Shown here piece by piece: positions 17,070 through 25,758 of a DNA stretch of 64,000 bases. Source of the DNA: Candidatus Phyllobacterium onerii (GTDB lineage Bacteria > Pseudomonadota > Alphaproteobacteria > Rhizobiales > Rhizobiaceae); contig NZ_JAQMHX010000009.1 in the NCBI RefSeq assembly GCF_028331445.1, forward strand, positions 62,001 to 126,000, given 5' to 3'. The notes under the pieces are model-generated. The model saw only the letters and a list, made by a program, of their open reading frames with translations, was not told the origin of the DNA and searched no databases. A program made the translations under genes and the position numbers. How positions within the stretch are numbered: the first letter of the stretch is position 1; each line of letters begins with the position of its first letter.

Positions 17070-17654
17070 ATGCGCCGTCTCATCATCGCCATAACCGGGG
17101 CCTCCGGGGTCATCTATGGCGTTCGTGCCTTGCAGCTCTTGCGCGACGTCGAAGACGTCGAGACGCATGCAATCGTCTCGCCATCAGCACTGCGCACCGC
17201 GGCCGACGAACTCGACATGAGTGCCGAAGAAATCCGCGGCCTCGGCGACAAACTCTATAACTATCGCGATATTGGCGCCGCCATCTCGTCGGGGTCCTTC
17301 CGCACCGCCGGCATGCTGGTTGCGCCCTGCTCGGTGAAGACCTTGAGCGGCATCGCCAATTGCTACAATGACGAACTGATCGTGCGCGCCGCCGATGTCT
17401 GCCTCAAGGAGCGTCGCCGGGTCGTTTTGCTGCTCCGCGAAACGCCGCTGCACGCCGGGCACATTGCGCTGATGGATCAGGCCACGCGCAATGGCGCCAT
17501 CATCATGCCGCCCGTTCCGGCCTTTTACAGCAAGCCAAAGACCATCGACGACATGGTCAACCAGACAGTCGGACGCGCATTGGACTTGTTCGATATCAAT
17601 CTGCCGCTCGTCAAACGCTGGAAAGAAGACGAAACCGGGCAGCAGCAATCATAG
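17070..17654 (+). CDS. UbiX-family flavin prenyltransferase
   Basis: A 194-residue protein that makes prenylated FMN from FMN and dimethylallyl phosphate. The N-terminal nucleotide-binding loop AITGASGVIYGVRALQLL and the C-terminal LLRETPLHAGHIALMDQAT with PPVPAFYSKPKTIDDMV are typical. It starts three bases after the GntR stop. Its job here is to supply the cofactor of the UbiD decarboxylase at 14644. Confidence 0.95.
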   Translation: MRRLIIAITGASGVIYGVRALQLLRDVEDVETHAIVSPSALRTAADELDMSAEEIRGLGDKLYNYRDIGAAISSGSFRTAGMLVAPCSVKTLSGIANCYNDELIVRAADVCLKERRRVVLLLRETPLHAGHIALMDQATRNGAIIMPPVPAFYSKPKTIDDMVNQTVGRALDLFDINLPLVKRWKEDETGQQQS

Positions 17655-17722
17655 GCCGACCAGTTCCATCAAACGACGCCGAAGCACTGTGAATTTGGCC
17701 CGAGTTCGCTGGCAGAACAGTC

Positions 17723-18238
17723 CTACTTGGCCAAAATTTGCTCTATTGCCCGTTCCACTGTTGCGATGGACTTGCGAGCTTCGGAATCCAGGGTCGAGCC
17801 ATGATAATAACGCACGACGAGTGGCAGGTTCTCATCGGTCGAACGGTTGCTATCGTCTGAAATCGTGGCGAGTGCCAGCCCCGCCGTTTCAAGTTCCATA
17901 AGCTCGATGCGTTCCGCGGAAAGCTCGGCCGCTTTCACGGCGTCGCGCAGGGTTTCAGTGTGTTTGTCAGGTCCCGGTTTTGGTCCGGTCTTCATGCGCT
18001 GGCGGATGGCGCGCAATGGGGCAACGACGTCATCGCGCCATTCGTCGACCAGCCCGATGATCTGGACTGTCTTTGCCGGAGAAAGTGCGATGGAACCATG
18101 TTTGAGCCAGGCGGCGAACAACAGCACCGTCACGTCGACGCCATTGCGCTCCTGCAATGCCAGGCATGCATCGGCGACGTCAGGGGCTTTGTAGAGGCGC
18201 AGCGCGAAATCCCATAGCCCGATATTCATGTCCTGCAT
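17723..18238 (-). CDS. TIGR02444-like small alphaproteobacterial protein
   Basis: A 171-residue protein with the pattern of the TIGR02444 (DUF2390) family: LWDFALRLYKAPDVADACLALQ, then NGVDVTVLLFAAWL and VDEWRDDVVAPLRAIRQRMK. No function is established for the family. ATG 18238 (MQDMNIG) is preferred because GAGGGA lies six bases upstream; the frame is open to 18361. It lies downstream of the homocysteine methyltransferase on the same strand but is separated by a strong hairpin. Confidence 0.8.
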   Translation of the reverse strand: MQDMNIGLWDFALRLYKAPDVADACLALQERNGVDVTVLLFAAWLKHGSIALSPAKTVQIIGLVDEWRDDVVAPLRAIRQRMKTGPKPGPDKHTETLRDAVKAAELSAERIELMELETAGLALATISDDSNRSTDENLPLVVRYYHGSTLDSEARKSIATVERAIEQILAK

Positions 18239-18257
18239 GCTTTCCCTCATCGCAATT

Positions 18258-18287
18258 GCGGGGCCGGATGACTTGATCCGGCCCCGC
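18258..18287 (-). terminator. Strong hairpin downstream of the homocysteine methyltransferase gene
   Basis: A perfect 12-bp GC-rich stem (GCGGGGCCGGAT at 18258-18269 with 18276-18287) and a six-base loop lie 33 bases past the stop at 18321 and just before the next gene on the same strand. On the minus strand no T tract follows, so termination may be incomplete. Confidence 0.55.
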
Positions 18288-18320
18288 TTTACCAGTTTCG
18301 CGAGCATGAAGGAAGGCAAA

Positions 18321-19268
18321 CTAGGCCGTTTGCGTTGAACAGGCCTCGCAGATCGCCGCAACGTGGCGATGGTCCGTGCCGCAGCAGCCGCCGAGGATAC
18401 GCATCTGCGGAAATGATCGGGTCAAACCATTATACCACCGCCCGAGATCGGCAGGATCTCCGGCATCGAGCGTAACTGAATCATCGAGTTCCGCATGGCT
18501 CTTGGTCGAAGCATTCGCCTTGGTCCCGCGCACACGGTCGAGCCACGCCTCGCCTTTCTCCAGTGCATCGACGAAATGGCTCGGATGTGCACAGTTGATC
18601 ATATAGTAGGCTGGTGAACCTCCGGTTGCATCGTCCACCCGGTTGATCGCATCGCCGAGCGACAAGCCGGTCACCAGTTTTCCGTCAGTCTCGACCGTGA
18701 ACGAGATGACGCTAGGTATGGCATAGGTCTTGGCAGCTTTTGCAATCCCTATGGCCTCATTGTAATTGGTCAACGTATAGGCGGCGACCATGTCCGCTTC
18801 GGTTTGTGCGAAACTCTCGATCTGCGCCGCGTGGTATGTTTCAGCCTCGTTGGCATTCATGTTGCCAGCCTTGTACCCATCGCCGCGCGGTCCAATGACC
18901 CCGTCGATCACACAAGGCGTCGCGGCCGTTTCAAACTCCTTGCGAAGTTCAAGCAGCAGATCGACCGAATCCCGGTTGATTGCACGCAGGCCCTCGGCGT
19001 CATAGCCGAGCTTGGCGCCCCAATCGGGGTTTGCCCGCCATGTCGGCGTATCGAGGATGAAGCCGGTGCCGTTCTCGCGGGCAATTTTGAGATAGCTGAT
19101 ATAGTAGTCTTTTAATCGCTGTCGGCCTTCCGGCGTCCCCATCAAAACGAAAGATGCGAATTCGGGCAGGTCGATCCCGTCATGAAAGATGAATGTCGTC
19201 TCCATGCCACCGTCACTGAGGAAAGTGGTCCCCGCGAGTTGCGGCAGGTTTTTGCGGTACTTGGCCAT
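18321..19268 (-). CDS. Homocysteine S-methyltransferase family protein
   Basis: A 315-residue zinc methyltransferase. The zinc ligands are the Cys of MINCAHPSHF and the Cys pair of LGGCCGTDHRH; FLSDGGMETTFIFHDG is the usual N-terminal strand. Relatives move a methyl group from S-methylmethionine, S-adenosylmethionine or betaine to homocysteine, giving methionine. GAAGGGACG precedes ATG 19268. It stands alone. The methyl donor cannot be read from sequence, though a betaine oxygenase lies 35 kb away at 53.5 kb. Confidence 0.9.
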   Translation of the reverse strand: MAKYRKNLPQLAGTTFLSDGGMETTFIFHDGIDLPEFASFVLMGTPEGRQRLKDYYISYLKIARENGTGFILDTPTWRANPDWGAKLGYDAEGLRAINRDSVDLLLELRKEFETAATPCVIDGVIGPRGDGYKAGNMNANEAETYHAAQIESFAQTEADMVAAYTLTNYNEAIGIAKAAKTYAIPSVISFTVETDGKLVTGLSLGDAINRVDDATGGSPAYYMINCAHPSHFVDALEKGEAWLDRVRGTKANASTKSHAELDDSVTLDAGDPADLGRWYNGLTRSFPQMRILGGCCGTDHRHVAAICEACSTQTA

Positions 19269-19473
19269 GATTATCGTCCCTTCCAAGAGTGACCGGCATG
19301 GGCTGATTGCCTCTCCACCCGGCATGTTCTGTTTTGCGCCTTTCAGTTGACGCAATCTAGAAACCTCATGGTCGGGTTGTCTCACATATGAGAAAACACA
19401 AGTAGATTCAGTCGGATAGGCGATATCGTGGCGACAGAACCCTCCCCCGTGCTACACTCCAACAGCCGAAACC

Positions 19474-19486
19474 GTACCGGCGGTAC
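19474..19486. promoter_or_regulatory. Inverted repeat upstream of a TetR gene
   Basis: GTACCG-G-CGGTAC is a perfect inverted repeat centred 29 bases before the TetR start, followed by a further TATACCGG half. A self-regulatory TetR operator is likely. Confidence 0.5.
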
Positions 19487-19508
19487 AGTATACCGGGGGG
19501 ACAACATC

Positions 19509-20255
19509 ATGCGCAAGGGAGACGAAACCCGCGAACGTATTCTGGAAATCGCCGAGATGTCGGTGCTGGCCAAGGGCTTCGCGGCGACCTGGATAGAGGA
19601 GATTATCGCTGAAGCGGGCATTACGAAAAGCGGGTTCTTCTATCACTTCAAGGACAAGAACGAACTCGCGCACATTATGCTGAAGCGCTACGTCTGCGCC
19701 AATGACCGGGTGTTCGACGATGTCATCGAGCGCGGGCATCAACTGTCAGATGATCCTCTCCAGGCATTCCTGATCAGCCTGAAGCTTCTCGCCGAGGTCA
19801 TGTCCGATCTGCCGAACGGTCACCCCGGCTGTCTGATCGCTTGCATTTGCTATCAGGAGCGCCAGTTCGACCGTGAAGTCCTGAACCTGACGGCGCGATC
19901 GGTTGAAGCATGGAACGCCAGGTTCCGCGCCATTCTCGACAATATCGCACTCGAGCACCCTCCGCGCGACCCGATTGATTTCGACGATGTAGCGGACATG
20001 CTCTCCTGCGTCGTCGATGGCAGCATCATCATGTCCAAGGCACTGAACGACCCTTCAAGGATTGAGCGGCAGGTCATGGCCTTTCGCAGTTTTATAAAAC
20101 TGCTGTTTTCGTCAACCCCGCAAATAAGGGTCCCGATGCCGAATTCCACGGGGGCTCGGGAACGGTCAACTGATCGGGCTAGAGCTTACGCGTCGACTGT
20201 TCTCATCAAGAACAGTCGGCCCTCCGGGTCGACCTGTGTGCGCAGGTCCTGGTAG
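19509..20255 (+). CDS. TetR/AcrR-family regulator
   Basis: A 248-residue regulator. The N-terminal helix-turn-helix is clear (ETRERILEIAEMSVLAKGF, then EAGITKSGFFYHFKDKNEL). GGGGGGA precedes ATG 19509. The C-terminal 45 residues after LLFSST are arginine- and serine-rich and read over the 3' end of the convergent phosphatase gene by 70 bases, so the last part may be a recent read-through extension. Its operator is probably the palindrome at 19474. The neighbour it regulates is uncertain. Confidence 0.88.
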   Translation: MRKGDETRERILEIAEMSVLAKGFAATWIEEIIAEAGITKSGFFYHFKDKNELAHIMLKRYVCANDRVFDDVIERGHQLSDDPLQAFLISLKLLAEVMSDLPNGHPGCLIACICYQERQFDREVLNLTARSVEAWNARFRAILDNIALEHPPRDPIDFDDVADMLSCVVDGSIIMSKALNDPSRIERQVMAFRSFIKLLFSSTPQIRVPMPNSTGARERSTDRARAYASTVLIKNSRPSGSTCVRRSW

Positions 20256-20863
20256 TCGTGAATGGTCGTATGCGCAGTCTCGATAGGGTGCTTATGCGTA
20301 GCCGTGATCACCATCACATCGGCTCCGGCGGCATCGCCTGCCAGAATGCCCGGTACGGCATCCTCAAAGACGAGGCAATCTTTCGCGTCAACCCCAAGCT
20401 TGCGCGCCGCCAGCAGGTAGCAGTCCGGATTTGGCTTGCCAACCTTGACGTCTTCGGCCGTGACGAGATTGTCCGGCACGGGAATCCCCGCTGCGGCCAG
20501 CCGGCGTTTTGCCAGTTCGAGCGGCGATGAGGTGACGATCGTCCATTTTTCCCGCGGGAGTGCTTTCAAGAATTCCGCAGCCCCCGGCAGCGGAACGATG
20601 CCCTCCACATCCTGGATTTCGGCATCGGTGATCTTGTTGGCTTCCTGCTCTGGATCGACGCCGGGCAGACCCAGCCGGCGCACCGTATCGACAGCCCGGG
20701 CGCCATGCATCGTCGGCAGGAATGTCTTGACGTCGAGCCCCTGTTCTTCCGCCCATCTTGCCCAGACACGTTCTGCCGCGGCCGTGGAATTAATCAGCGT
20801 ACCATCCATATCAAAAAGGAACGCGGCGTATTTCTTGTCGAAGGCGGATGGCGTTGTCGGCAC
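20186..20863 (-). CDS. HAD-superfamily phosphatase (sugar or polyol phosphatase type)
   Basis: A 225-residue cytosolic HAD hydrolase of subfamily IA. Motif I is LFDMDGTLINS, motif II is IVTSSP, and motifs III-IV read KVGKPNPDCYLLAARKLG and LVFEDAVPG. The closest style is the yeast GPP1/DOG-type phosphatase acting on glycerol or 2-deoxyglucose phosphates. No ATG fits; GTG 20863 (VPTTPSAFD) follows AGAGAGAA and puts motif I at residue 15. It overlaps the convergent TetR gene by 70 bases. Confidence 0.85.
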   Translation of the reverse strand: MPTTPSAFDKKYAAFLFDMDGTLINSTAAAERVWARWAEEQGLDVKTFLPTMHGARAVDTVRRLGLPGVDPEQEANKITDAEIQDVEGIVPLPGAAEFLKALPREKWTIVTSSPLELAKRRLAAAGIPVPDNLVTAEDVKVGKPNPDCYLLAARKLGVDAKDCLVFEDAVPGILAGDAAGADVMVITATHKHPIETAHTTIHDYQDLRTQVDPEGRLFLMRTVDA

Positions 20864-20906
20864 GATGGTTCTCTCTTCTCTTTGTTGTAAATGGAAGGCG
20901 CTACTA

Positions 20907-20950
20907 CCCTCATGGTGAGCGCCTGAGCCTGTCGAACGGCAAACCACGCA
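20907..20950. repeat. One arm of a rhizobial GTGCGTGGTT/CCCTCATGGTGAG palindrome
   Basis: CCCTCATGGTGAG followed by GTCGAAC and AACCACGCA is a diverged single arm of the element that is complete at 41701-41851. It sits between the HAD phosphatase and the TetR gene. Confidence 0.6.
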
Positions 20951-20953
20951 AAT

Positions 20954-21553
20954 TCATCGTCGGGATCTTGCCGATCCCCAGCGAAGCCCATCCATCAGCA
21001 GCGCGACAAGGCGGCGGGATCGATCGCGCCAATCGGGCGTATCCGGCGCTGAATAAATCCCCGACAATGCCTGAGAAATATCCGATATATCGATATCGCT
21101 GCGAACGGAACCGTCTGCAACGGCAGCATCGACAAGGCGCTGCAAAGCCGATGCAATCATACCGGCGGTATTGGCAAACACCTCAGAATTCGCATCGAAA
21201 AGGATGCGCAGGCTGTTGGCCATGCCGCGCTTTGCTGCGATGTAGTCGACGAAGCGCTGCATCCATTCGGCAAGCGCCACATCCGGAGCATTGTGCTGTG
21301 CGAGTTCATCCGCGGCAGCGCAAAGCACCTCGACCTCCCGGCGGTACACCACTTCGACCAGATGTTCGCGCGTTGGAAAATGCCGGTAAAGCGTGCCAAT
21401 CCCAACGCCAGCCTTGCGCGCTATCTCTTCAAGGGAGGCGCTGCCGCCGCGTTCGGCAAATTCAATCGCAGCAATCCCAATGAGCTTTTCCCGATTCCGG
21501 CTGGCATCCGCCCGCAACCGCTTCGCGGGTGCCGGTCGCTTTGCTTCCTTCAA
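20954..21553 (-). CDS. TetR/AcrR-family regulator beside the aldehyde oxidoreductase operon
   Basis: A 199-residue regulator with the helix-turn-helix SLEEIARKAGVGIGTLYRHFPTREHLVE cut across residues 40-67 or so and a ligand-binding C-terminal domain. TTG 21553 is the best start: AAGGAG lies nine bases upstream, whereas the longer frame to 21649 has no site. It is divergent from the PaoABC-like genes and the operator candidates at 21641-21673 lie between them, so it probably represses that operon in response to an aldehyde or similar. Confidence 0.88.
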   Translation of the reverse strand: MKEAKRPAPAKRLRADASRNREKLIGIAAIEFAERGGSASLEEIARKAGVGIGTLYRHFPTREHLVEVVYRREVEVLCAAADELAQHNAPDVALAEWMQRFVDYIAAKRGMANSLRILFDANSEVFANTAGMIASALQRLVDAAVADGSVRSDIDISDISQALSGIYSAPDTPDWRDRSRRLVALLMDGLRWGSARSRR

Positions 21554-21640
21554 TTCGGGCAGCTCCTTATGATGCAATATTTCGGCTCCAGAGGCGATTG
21601 GGGCTTGAACCCGCTTGGCCAAGCCGCTATGTTCAAGAAA

Positions 21641-21673
21641 CGGAGGCACCTCCGATTATCTTGTCACCTCCGG
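21641..21673. promoter_or_regulatory. Operator candidates for the divergent TetR / PaoABC promoter
   Basis: CGGAGG-CA-CCTCCG is a perfect inverted repeat at 21641-21654. Its half CACCTCCG recurs at 21665-21672, 18 bases on. Confidence 0.5.
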
Positions 21674-21781
21674 ACTAATACCCTATTTGGGGCCTGCATG
21701 TCATGTTTTTTGCGCCTTGAACGCAACTGAACGCTGGCGGCCCCGTTGGACTCTTCCCAAGCATACTGGAGCAGGACTCCC

Positions 21782-22258
21782 ATGACCAATCAAACCACCA
21801 TCAATCTCGAAATCAATGGCCAGGCACATACCCTCGTCGTTGAACCGCGCGTGACCCTTCTGGATGCACTGCGTGATCACCTGGAACTGACCGGCACCAA
21901 GAAAGGCTGCGACCAGGGCCAATGCGGTGCCTGCACTGTTCATGTCGACGGTGAGCGCGTGCTTTCCTGCCTGACGCTGGCAGTTCAGGTCGAAGGCCGC
22001 GCGGTCACCACCATCGAAGGCCTCTCCGATCCCGGAGCCGAACTCCATCCCGTCCAGTCGGCCTTCCTCGAACACGATGCCTTCCAGTGCGGTTACTGCA
22101 CGCCGGGTCAGATCATGTCCGCCGTTTCCTGCATCCGCGAAGGCCATGCAGGCTCCGATGATGAAATCCGCGAATATATGTCGGGCAATCTCTGCCGTTG
22201 CGGTGCCTATCCGCACATCGTCGAGGCCGTCCGCGAAGCTGCTAAGGTGATGTCATGA
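21782..22258 (+). CDS. paoA: Aldehyde oxidoreductase 2Fe-2S subunit (PaoA-like)
   Basis: A 158-residue iron-sulfur subunit with both cluster domains (GCDQGQCGACTVHVDG, then CGYCTPGQI and CRCGAYPHI). E. coli PaoA carries a Tat signal; this one does not, so the complex is expected in the cytosol. GGAG precedes ATG 21782. It is first in a three-gene operon with four-base ATGA overlaps to the FAD subunit. The pao name rests on the distinctive FAD subunit. Confidence 0.88.
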   Translation: MTNQTTINLEINGQAHTLVVEPRVTLLDALRDHLELTGTKKGCDQGQCGACTVHVDGERVLSCLTLAVQVEGRAVTTIEGLSDPGAELHPVQSAFLEHDAFQCGYCTPGQIMSAVSCIREGHAGSDDEIREYMSGNLCRCGAYPHIVEAVREAAKVMS

Positions 22259-23238
22259 GAGATTTCTCCTATCTGCGCGCCAGCTCGGTCGACGAAGCGC
22301 TCAGCGCTGCGTCCATGCCCGCAACCATGCTGCTCGCCGGCGGCACCACTTTGCTCGATCTGGCCAAATGCGGTGTCAACGCACCTGAACGGGTTGTCGA
22401 TATCACCCACCTCAAGGGTCTCGATGCAATCCGTGTCGATGCCAAGGGTGCTTTCATCGGCGCGCTCGCAAAAATGAGCCGCGTCGCTGCCGATCCGGCG
22501 ATCCTTGCCGAATTTCCCGCGGTGTCGGAAGCGCTTTGGCAGGCGGCTTCGGCGCAGATCCGCAACATGGCAACGATTGGCGGCAATCTTCTGCAGCGCA
22601 CGCGCTGCGCCTATTTCCGTGACCCGGCAAGCTTTCCCGCCTGCAACAAACGCGTTCCGGGTAGCGGCTGCTCCGCTATGGAAGGCGTCAATCGCGGCCA
22701 TGCGGTTCTCGGCACCAGCGACGCCTGCATCGCAACCTATCCGGGTGATCTCGCCGCTGCCCTCGTCGCCTTCGATGCTGTCGTGCATCTGGGCGAACGC
22801 AAGGTTCCCATCGACGATTTCTTCCTCTTGCCTGGCACCACACCGCACAAGGAACACGCGATGCACCCGGGCGAGATGATCACTGCGATCACCATCCCCG
22901 CCTCTGCTGCCGCGCGGCATTCTACCTATCTGAAGGTGCGCGACCGCCAGTCCTATGAGTTCGCCGCCGCCAGTGCTGCTGTCGGCATCGAGTTCGAGGC
23001 GGATCACGAGACCATCCGCGATATCCGCATCGGTCTCGGCGGTGTTGCGACGAAACCCTGGCGCGCCCGCACCGTCGAAGATGCTCTTCGCGGCAAGGTC
23101 CTGGAGCCGGACACCATCAAGAGCGCCAGCCGTCTCGCCGTCGAGGGCGCCATCGCCCATGGCGGCAATCACTACAAGATCGAGCTCGCCCCCCGCGTCG
23201 TTGAACGCGCCATCCTGAAATCGGGAGCTTTGGCATGA
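22255..23238 (+). CDS. paoB: Aldehyde oxidoreductase FAD subunit with extra Fe-S cysteines (PaoB-like)
   Basis: A 327-residue flavoprotein subunit. Besides the FAD motifs (LLAGGTTLLDLAK and ATIGGNLLQRTRC) it has a cysteine-rich insertion, RCAYFRD, PACNKRVPGSGC, and SDACIATYPGD, which matches the 4Fe-4S-binding segment of E. coli PaoB (YagS) and of 4-hydroxybenzoyl-CoA reductase-like enzymes. This separates it from the CoxM-type subunit at 9177. It overlaps both neighbours by four bases. The complex would oxidise aromatic aldehydes to acids. Confidence 0.92.
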   Translation: MRDFSYLRASSVDEALSAASMPATMLLAGGTTLLDLAKCGVNAPERVVDITHLKGLDAIRVDAKGAFIGALAKMSRVAADPAILAEFPAVSEALWQAASAQIRNMATIGGNLLQRTRCAYFRDPASFPACNKRVPGSGCSAMEGVNRGHAVLGTSDACIATYPGDLAAALVAFDAVVHLGERKVPIDDFFLLPGTTPHKEHAMHPGEMITAITIPASAAARHSTYLKVRDRQSYEFAAASAAVGIEFEADHETIRDIRIGLGGVATKPWRARTVEDALRGKVLEPDTIKSASRLAVEGAIAHGGNHYKIELAPRVVERAILKSGALA

Positions 23239-25529
23239 CCATTGTCGACACCAAAATAAAACATGGCGACGCCTCCGACGGCTTGCTCGGCGGGCGTCTT
23301 GCCCGCATCGACGGCCCGGCGAAGATCACCGGCGCCGCTGATTATGCTATGGAACACTCTCCGGAAGGCATGGTCTACGCTGTCATCATCGACAGCACGA
23401 TCGCTTCCGGCCGCGTGGTCGCTATCGATACGAGCGCTGCCGAGGCCTATCCCGGCGTTCTGCTCGTCCTGACACCGGACAACGCCTTGCCGATCAAGAC
23501 CGCGACCGACTGGACTGGCGCACCGCCGCCAGAGGTTCCCTACGAGCCGCTGGCACGCGAGATCACTTTCGCCGGCCAGCACATCGCTGCTGTCATCGCC
23601 GAGACCTTCGAGCAGGCGACCGCTGCCGCAGCGCTCGTCAAGGTTACCTACGAAGAGAGCGCGCCGATTTCGAGTTTCGATGATCCGCGCTCCGGCGAGG
23701 CCTTCCCGATCGACATGATGACCAAGGAATGGGGCGATGCTGATGCTGCGCTCGCTATTGCTCCAGTCCGCATCGAGCAGGAGTACAAGACACCGCGCGA
23801 ATACAACGTGCCCATCGAGCCGCACGGCCTGATTGCTCATTGGGAAGGCGATATGCTCACCCTGTGGGAGCCGAGCCAATGGATCGACGGCATGTCCCGC
23901 ACCTATGCGGAATGGTTCAGCATTCCGTTCGAGAACGTGCGCATGCTGTCGCCCTATATCGGCGGCGGCTTCGGTTCCAAGGCGTTGCCAACGCGCTACG
24001 GCGCGGTTGCGGCCATTGCTGCAAAAATGCTCGACCGGCCCGTCAAGCTTGCCATCACCCGGCCGCAGACCTTCACCGCTTTCGGCGGCCGTCCTGCGAC
24101 ACGACAGACCATCGCACTCGGTGCTACCCGCGAAGGCAAACTGCTGTCGATCGTGCATCGCAGTGCCAATGAGACGTCGATGGACGACGTCGCGATCGAA
24201 CCCTTGGGCTCGGTCACCTCGATCATGTATGCGGTTCCGAATTTTTCGTCGCGCCAGAACATCGTGCCGGTGAACACGGTCAAGCCGGGCGCCCTGCGCG
24301 CTCCCGGTGAAAACCCCAGCGCCTTCGGCATCGAATGCGCCATTGACGAACTGGCCTACGAGGTCGGTATCGATCCGCTCGATATCCGCCTGCTCAATTA
24401 TGCCGAAGAAGACCCGCACGCCAAAAAGCCGTGGTCGACGCGCCGCTTGCGCGAAGCCTATGCTGCGGGCGCTGAAGCTTTCGGCTGGGCGAAGCGCAGC
24501 CCAAGCGTCCGCTCCATGCGCGAAGGCAAGCAGCTGATCGGCTACGGCGTTGCCGCGGGCACATATCCGGTTCGCCGCACCCCGGGTGAAGCAATGGTCC
24601 GGATCTTGAGCAATGGCACCATCGAGGTCGCCAGCAGCGGCATCGATATGGGCCAGGGCACCTATACGATCCTCGCGCAAACGGCGGCTGAGGCGATCGG
24701 CGTGCCGGTCGAGACAGTCGTGGTCAAGCTCGGCGACTCTTCACTGCCGCGCGCCCCGGTTGCCGGTGGTTCGCAGCTTGCCAATCTGATGACCGGCGCC
24801 GTGCACGTAGCAGCTCTCGCCGCCCGCGACGAACTTATCGGTCTTGCCATCAACGATCAGAATTCGCCGTTCCGCGACCTGCAGGCCAATACGCTGACCA
24901 TCGAGGGCGGGCAGATGTCATCGCCACGCGATGCGGGTTCAAGCGTTGCCATCGCCGAGGTGATGCGACGCACAGGGCGAGATCGTATCGAGGCGCTGCG
25001 CAACACGCTGCCGGAAAACCTGCGCAACAAGGATGACCATTTCCGCAACTTCACGACGATCTCGACCATGCTTTCACCGACCGAGGGCGACTACTCGATG
25101 CACAGCTGGTGCGTACATTTCGTCGAGGTGCGGGTCGATGTCGATTTCGGCACGGTCCGCGTTTCGCGCATGGTGTCGGCTCTGGATTCGGGCCGGCTCT
25201 ACAATCCCAAGTTGGCCGAAAGTCAGTGGAAGGGCGGGATCATCATGGGCATCGGCCAGGCCCTCCTCGAGGAAGGCCTTGTCGATCAGCGCAACGGCCA
25301 CGTGATGAACAATAACCTCGGCGACTACCTTGTCCCGACCAATGCGGACATCCCTGATTTGAAGGTGATTTCAGTCGGCATTCCCGATACGAATGCTTCG
25401 ATCCTCGGCGGCAAGGCCGTGGGCGAACTCGCCATCGTCGGTGTCGCGCCAGCCATCGCCAACGCGGTCTACCATGCCACCGGCATTCGTGTCCGCGACC
25501 TACCGATCACGCTCGAAAAGCTGATCTAG
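23235..25529 (+). CDS. paoC: Aldehyde oxidoreductase molybdenum subunit (PaoC-like)
   Basis: A 764-residue xanthine dehydrogenase-family catalytic subunit. MoCo contacts include GGGFGSKALPTRYG, the loop KPGALRAPGENPSAFGIE and SGIDMGQGTYTILAQ; the catalytic glutamate lies in GGKAVGELAIVGVA. Sequence and length fit PaoC (YagR). No XdhC/PaoD-type cofactor insertion chaperone is present in the window, so it must be supplied from elsewhere. The gene is the last of the operon and is followed by a nested palindromic repeat. Confidence 0.92.
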   Translation: MTIVDTKIKHGDASDGLLGGRLARIDGPAKITGAADYAMEHSPEGMVYAVIIDSTIASGRVVAIDTSAAEAYPGVLLVLTPDNALPIKTATDWTGAPPPEVPYEPLAREITFAGQHIAAVIAETFEQATAAAALVKVTYEESAPISSFDDPRSGEAFPIDMMTKEWGDADAALAIAPVRIEQEYKTPREYNVPIEPHGLIAHWEGDMLTLWEPSQWIDGMSRTYAEWFSIPFENVRMLSPYIGGGFGSKALPTRYGAVAAIAAKMLDRPVKLAITRPQTFTAFGGRPATRQTIALGATREGKLLSIVHRSANETSMDDVAIEPLGSVTSIMYAVPNFSSRQNIVPVNTVKPGALRAPGENPSAFGIECAIDELAYEVGIDPLDIRLLNYAEEDPHAKKPWSTRRLREAYAAGAEAFGWAKRSPSVRSMREGKQLIGYGVAAGTYPVRRTPGEAMVRILSNGTIEVASSGIDMGQGTYTILAQTAAEAIGVPVETVVVKLGDSSLPRAPVAGGSQLANLMTGAVHVAALAARDELIGLAINDQNSPFRDLQANTLTIEGGQMSSPRDAGSSVAIAEVMRRTGRDRIEALRNTLPENLRNKDDHFRNFTTISTMLSPTEGDYSMHSWCVHFVEVRVDVDFGTVRVSRMVSALDSGRLYNPKLAESQWKGGIIMGIGQALLEEGLVDQRNGHVMNNNLGDYLVPTNADIPDLKVISVGIPDTNASILGGKAVGELAIVGVAPAIANAVYHATGIRVRDLPITLEKLI

Positions 25530-25545
25530 ATAAAGGTGCAACGCT

Positions 25546-25730
25546 TATCTCCCCCCTTGTGGGGGAGAAAGTGATTTCAGCATCTTAGCTCTTGCTAAGT
25601 GCTAGAAATCACAAGGGAGGGGATCGTTTGCCGTGTATTCCAAATCCCCTCTCTGGGATTTTCTAAGGGGTTTAGCGAAGGGGCTAAACCCAAGAAAATC
25701 CTTTCTCTCCCACAAGGGGAGAGATAATCG
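25546..25730. repeat. Nested palindromic intergenic element (CTCCCC-TTGTGGGG family)
   Basis: Outer arms TTATCTCCCCCCTTGTGGG (25546-25564) pair with 25709-25728. Inside lie two further hairpins, GTGATTTC with GAAATCAC (25571-25611) and GGATTTTCT with AAGAAAATCC (25656-25702). Related outer arms recur at 44692-44837, 63217-63345 and partly at 31308. It separates two convergent genes. Confidence 0.75.
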
Positions 25731-25758
25731 GCATCGGCTGCCGGGCGGAGACAAAGAT

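Noticed and set aside
20090-20255. Frameshift at the 3' end of the TetR gene
   Set aside because: The low-complexity tail overlapping the phosphatase gene looks odd, but the TetR ligand domain is already complete, so a lost stop codon is as likely and cannot be told apart here.
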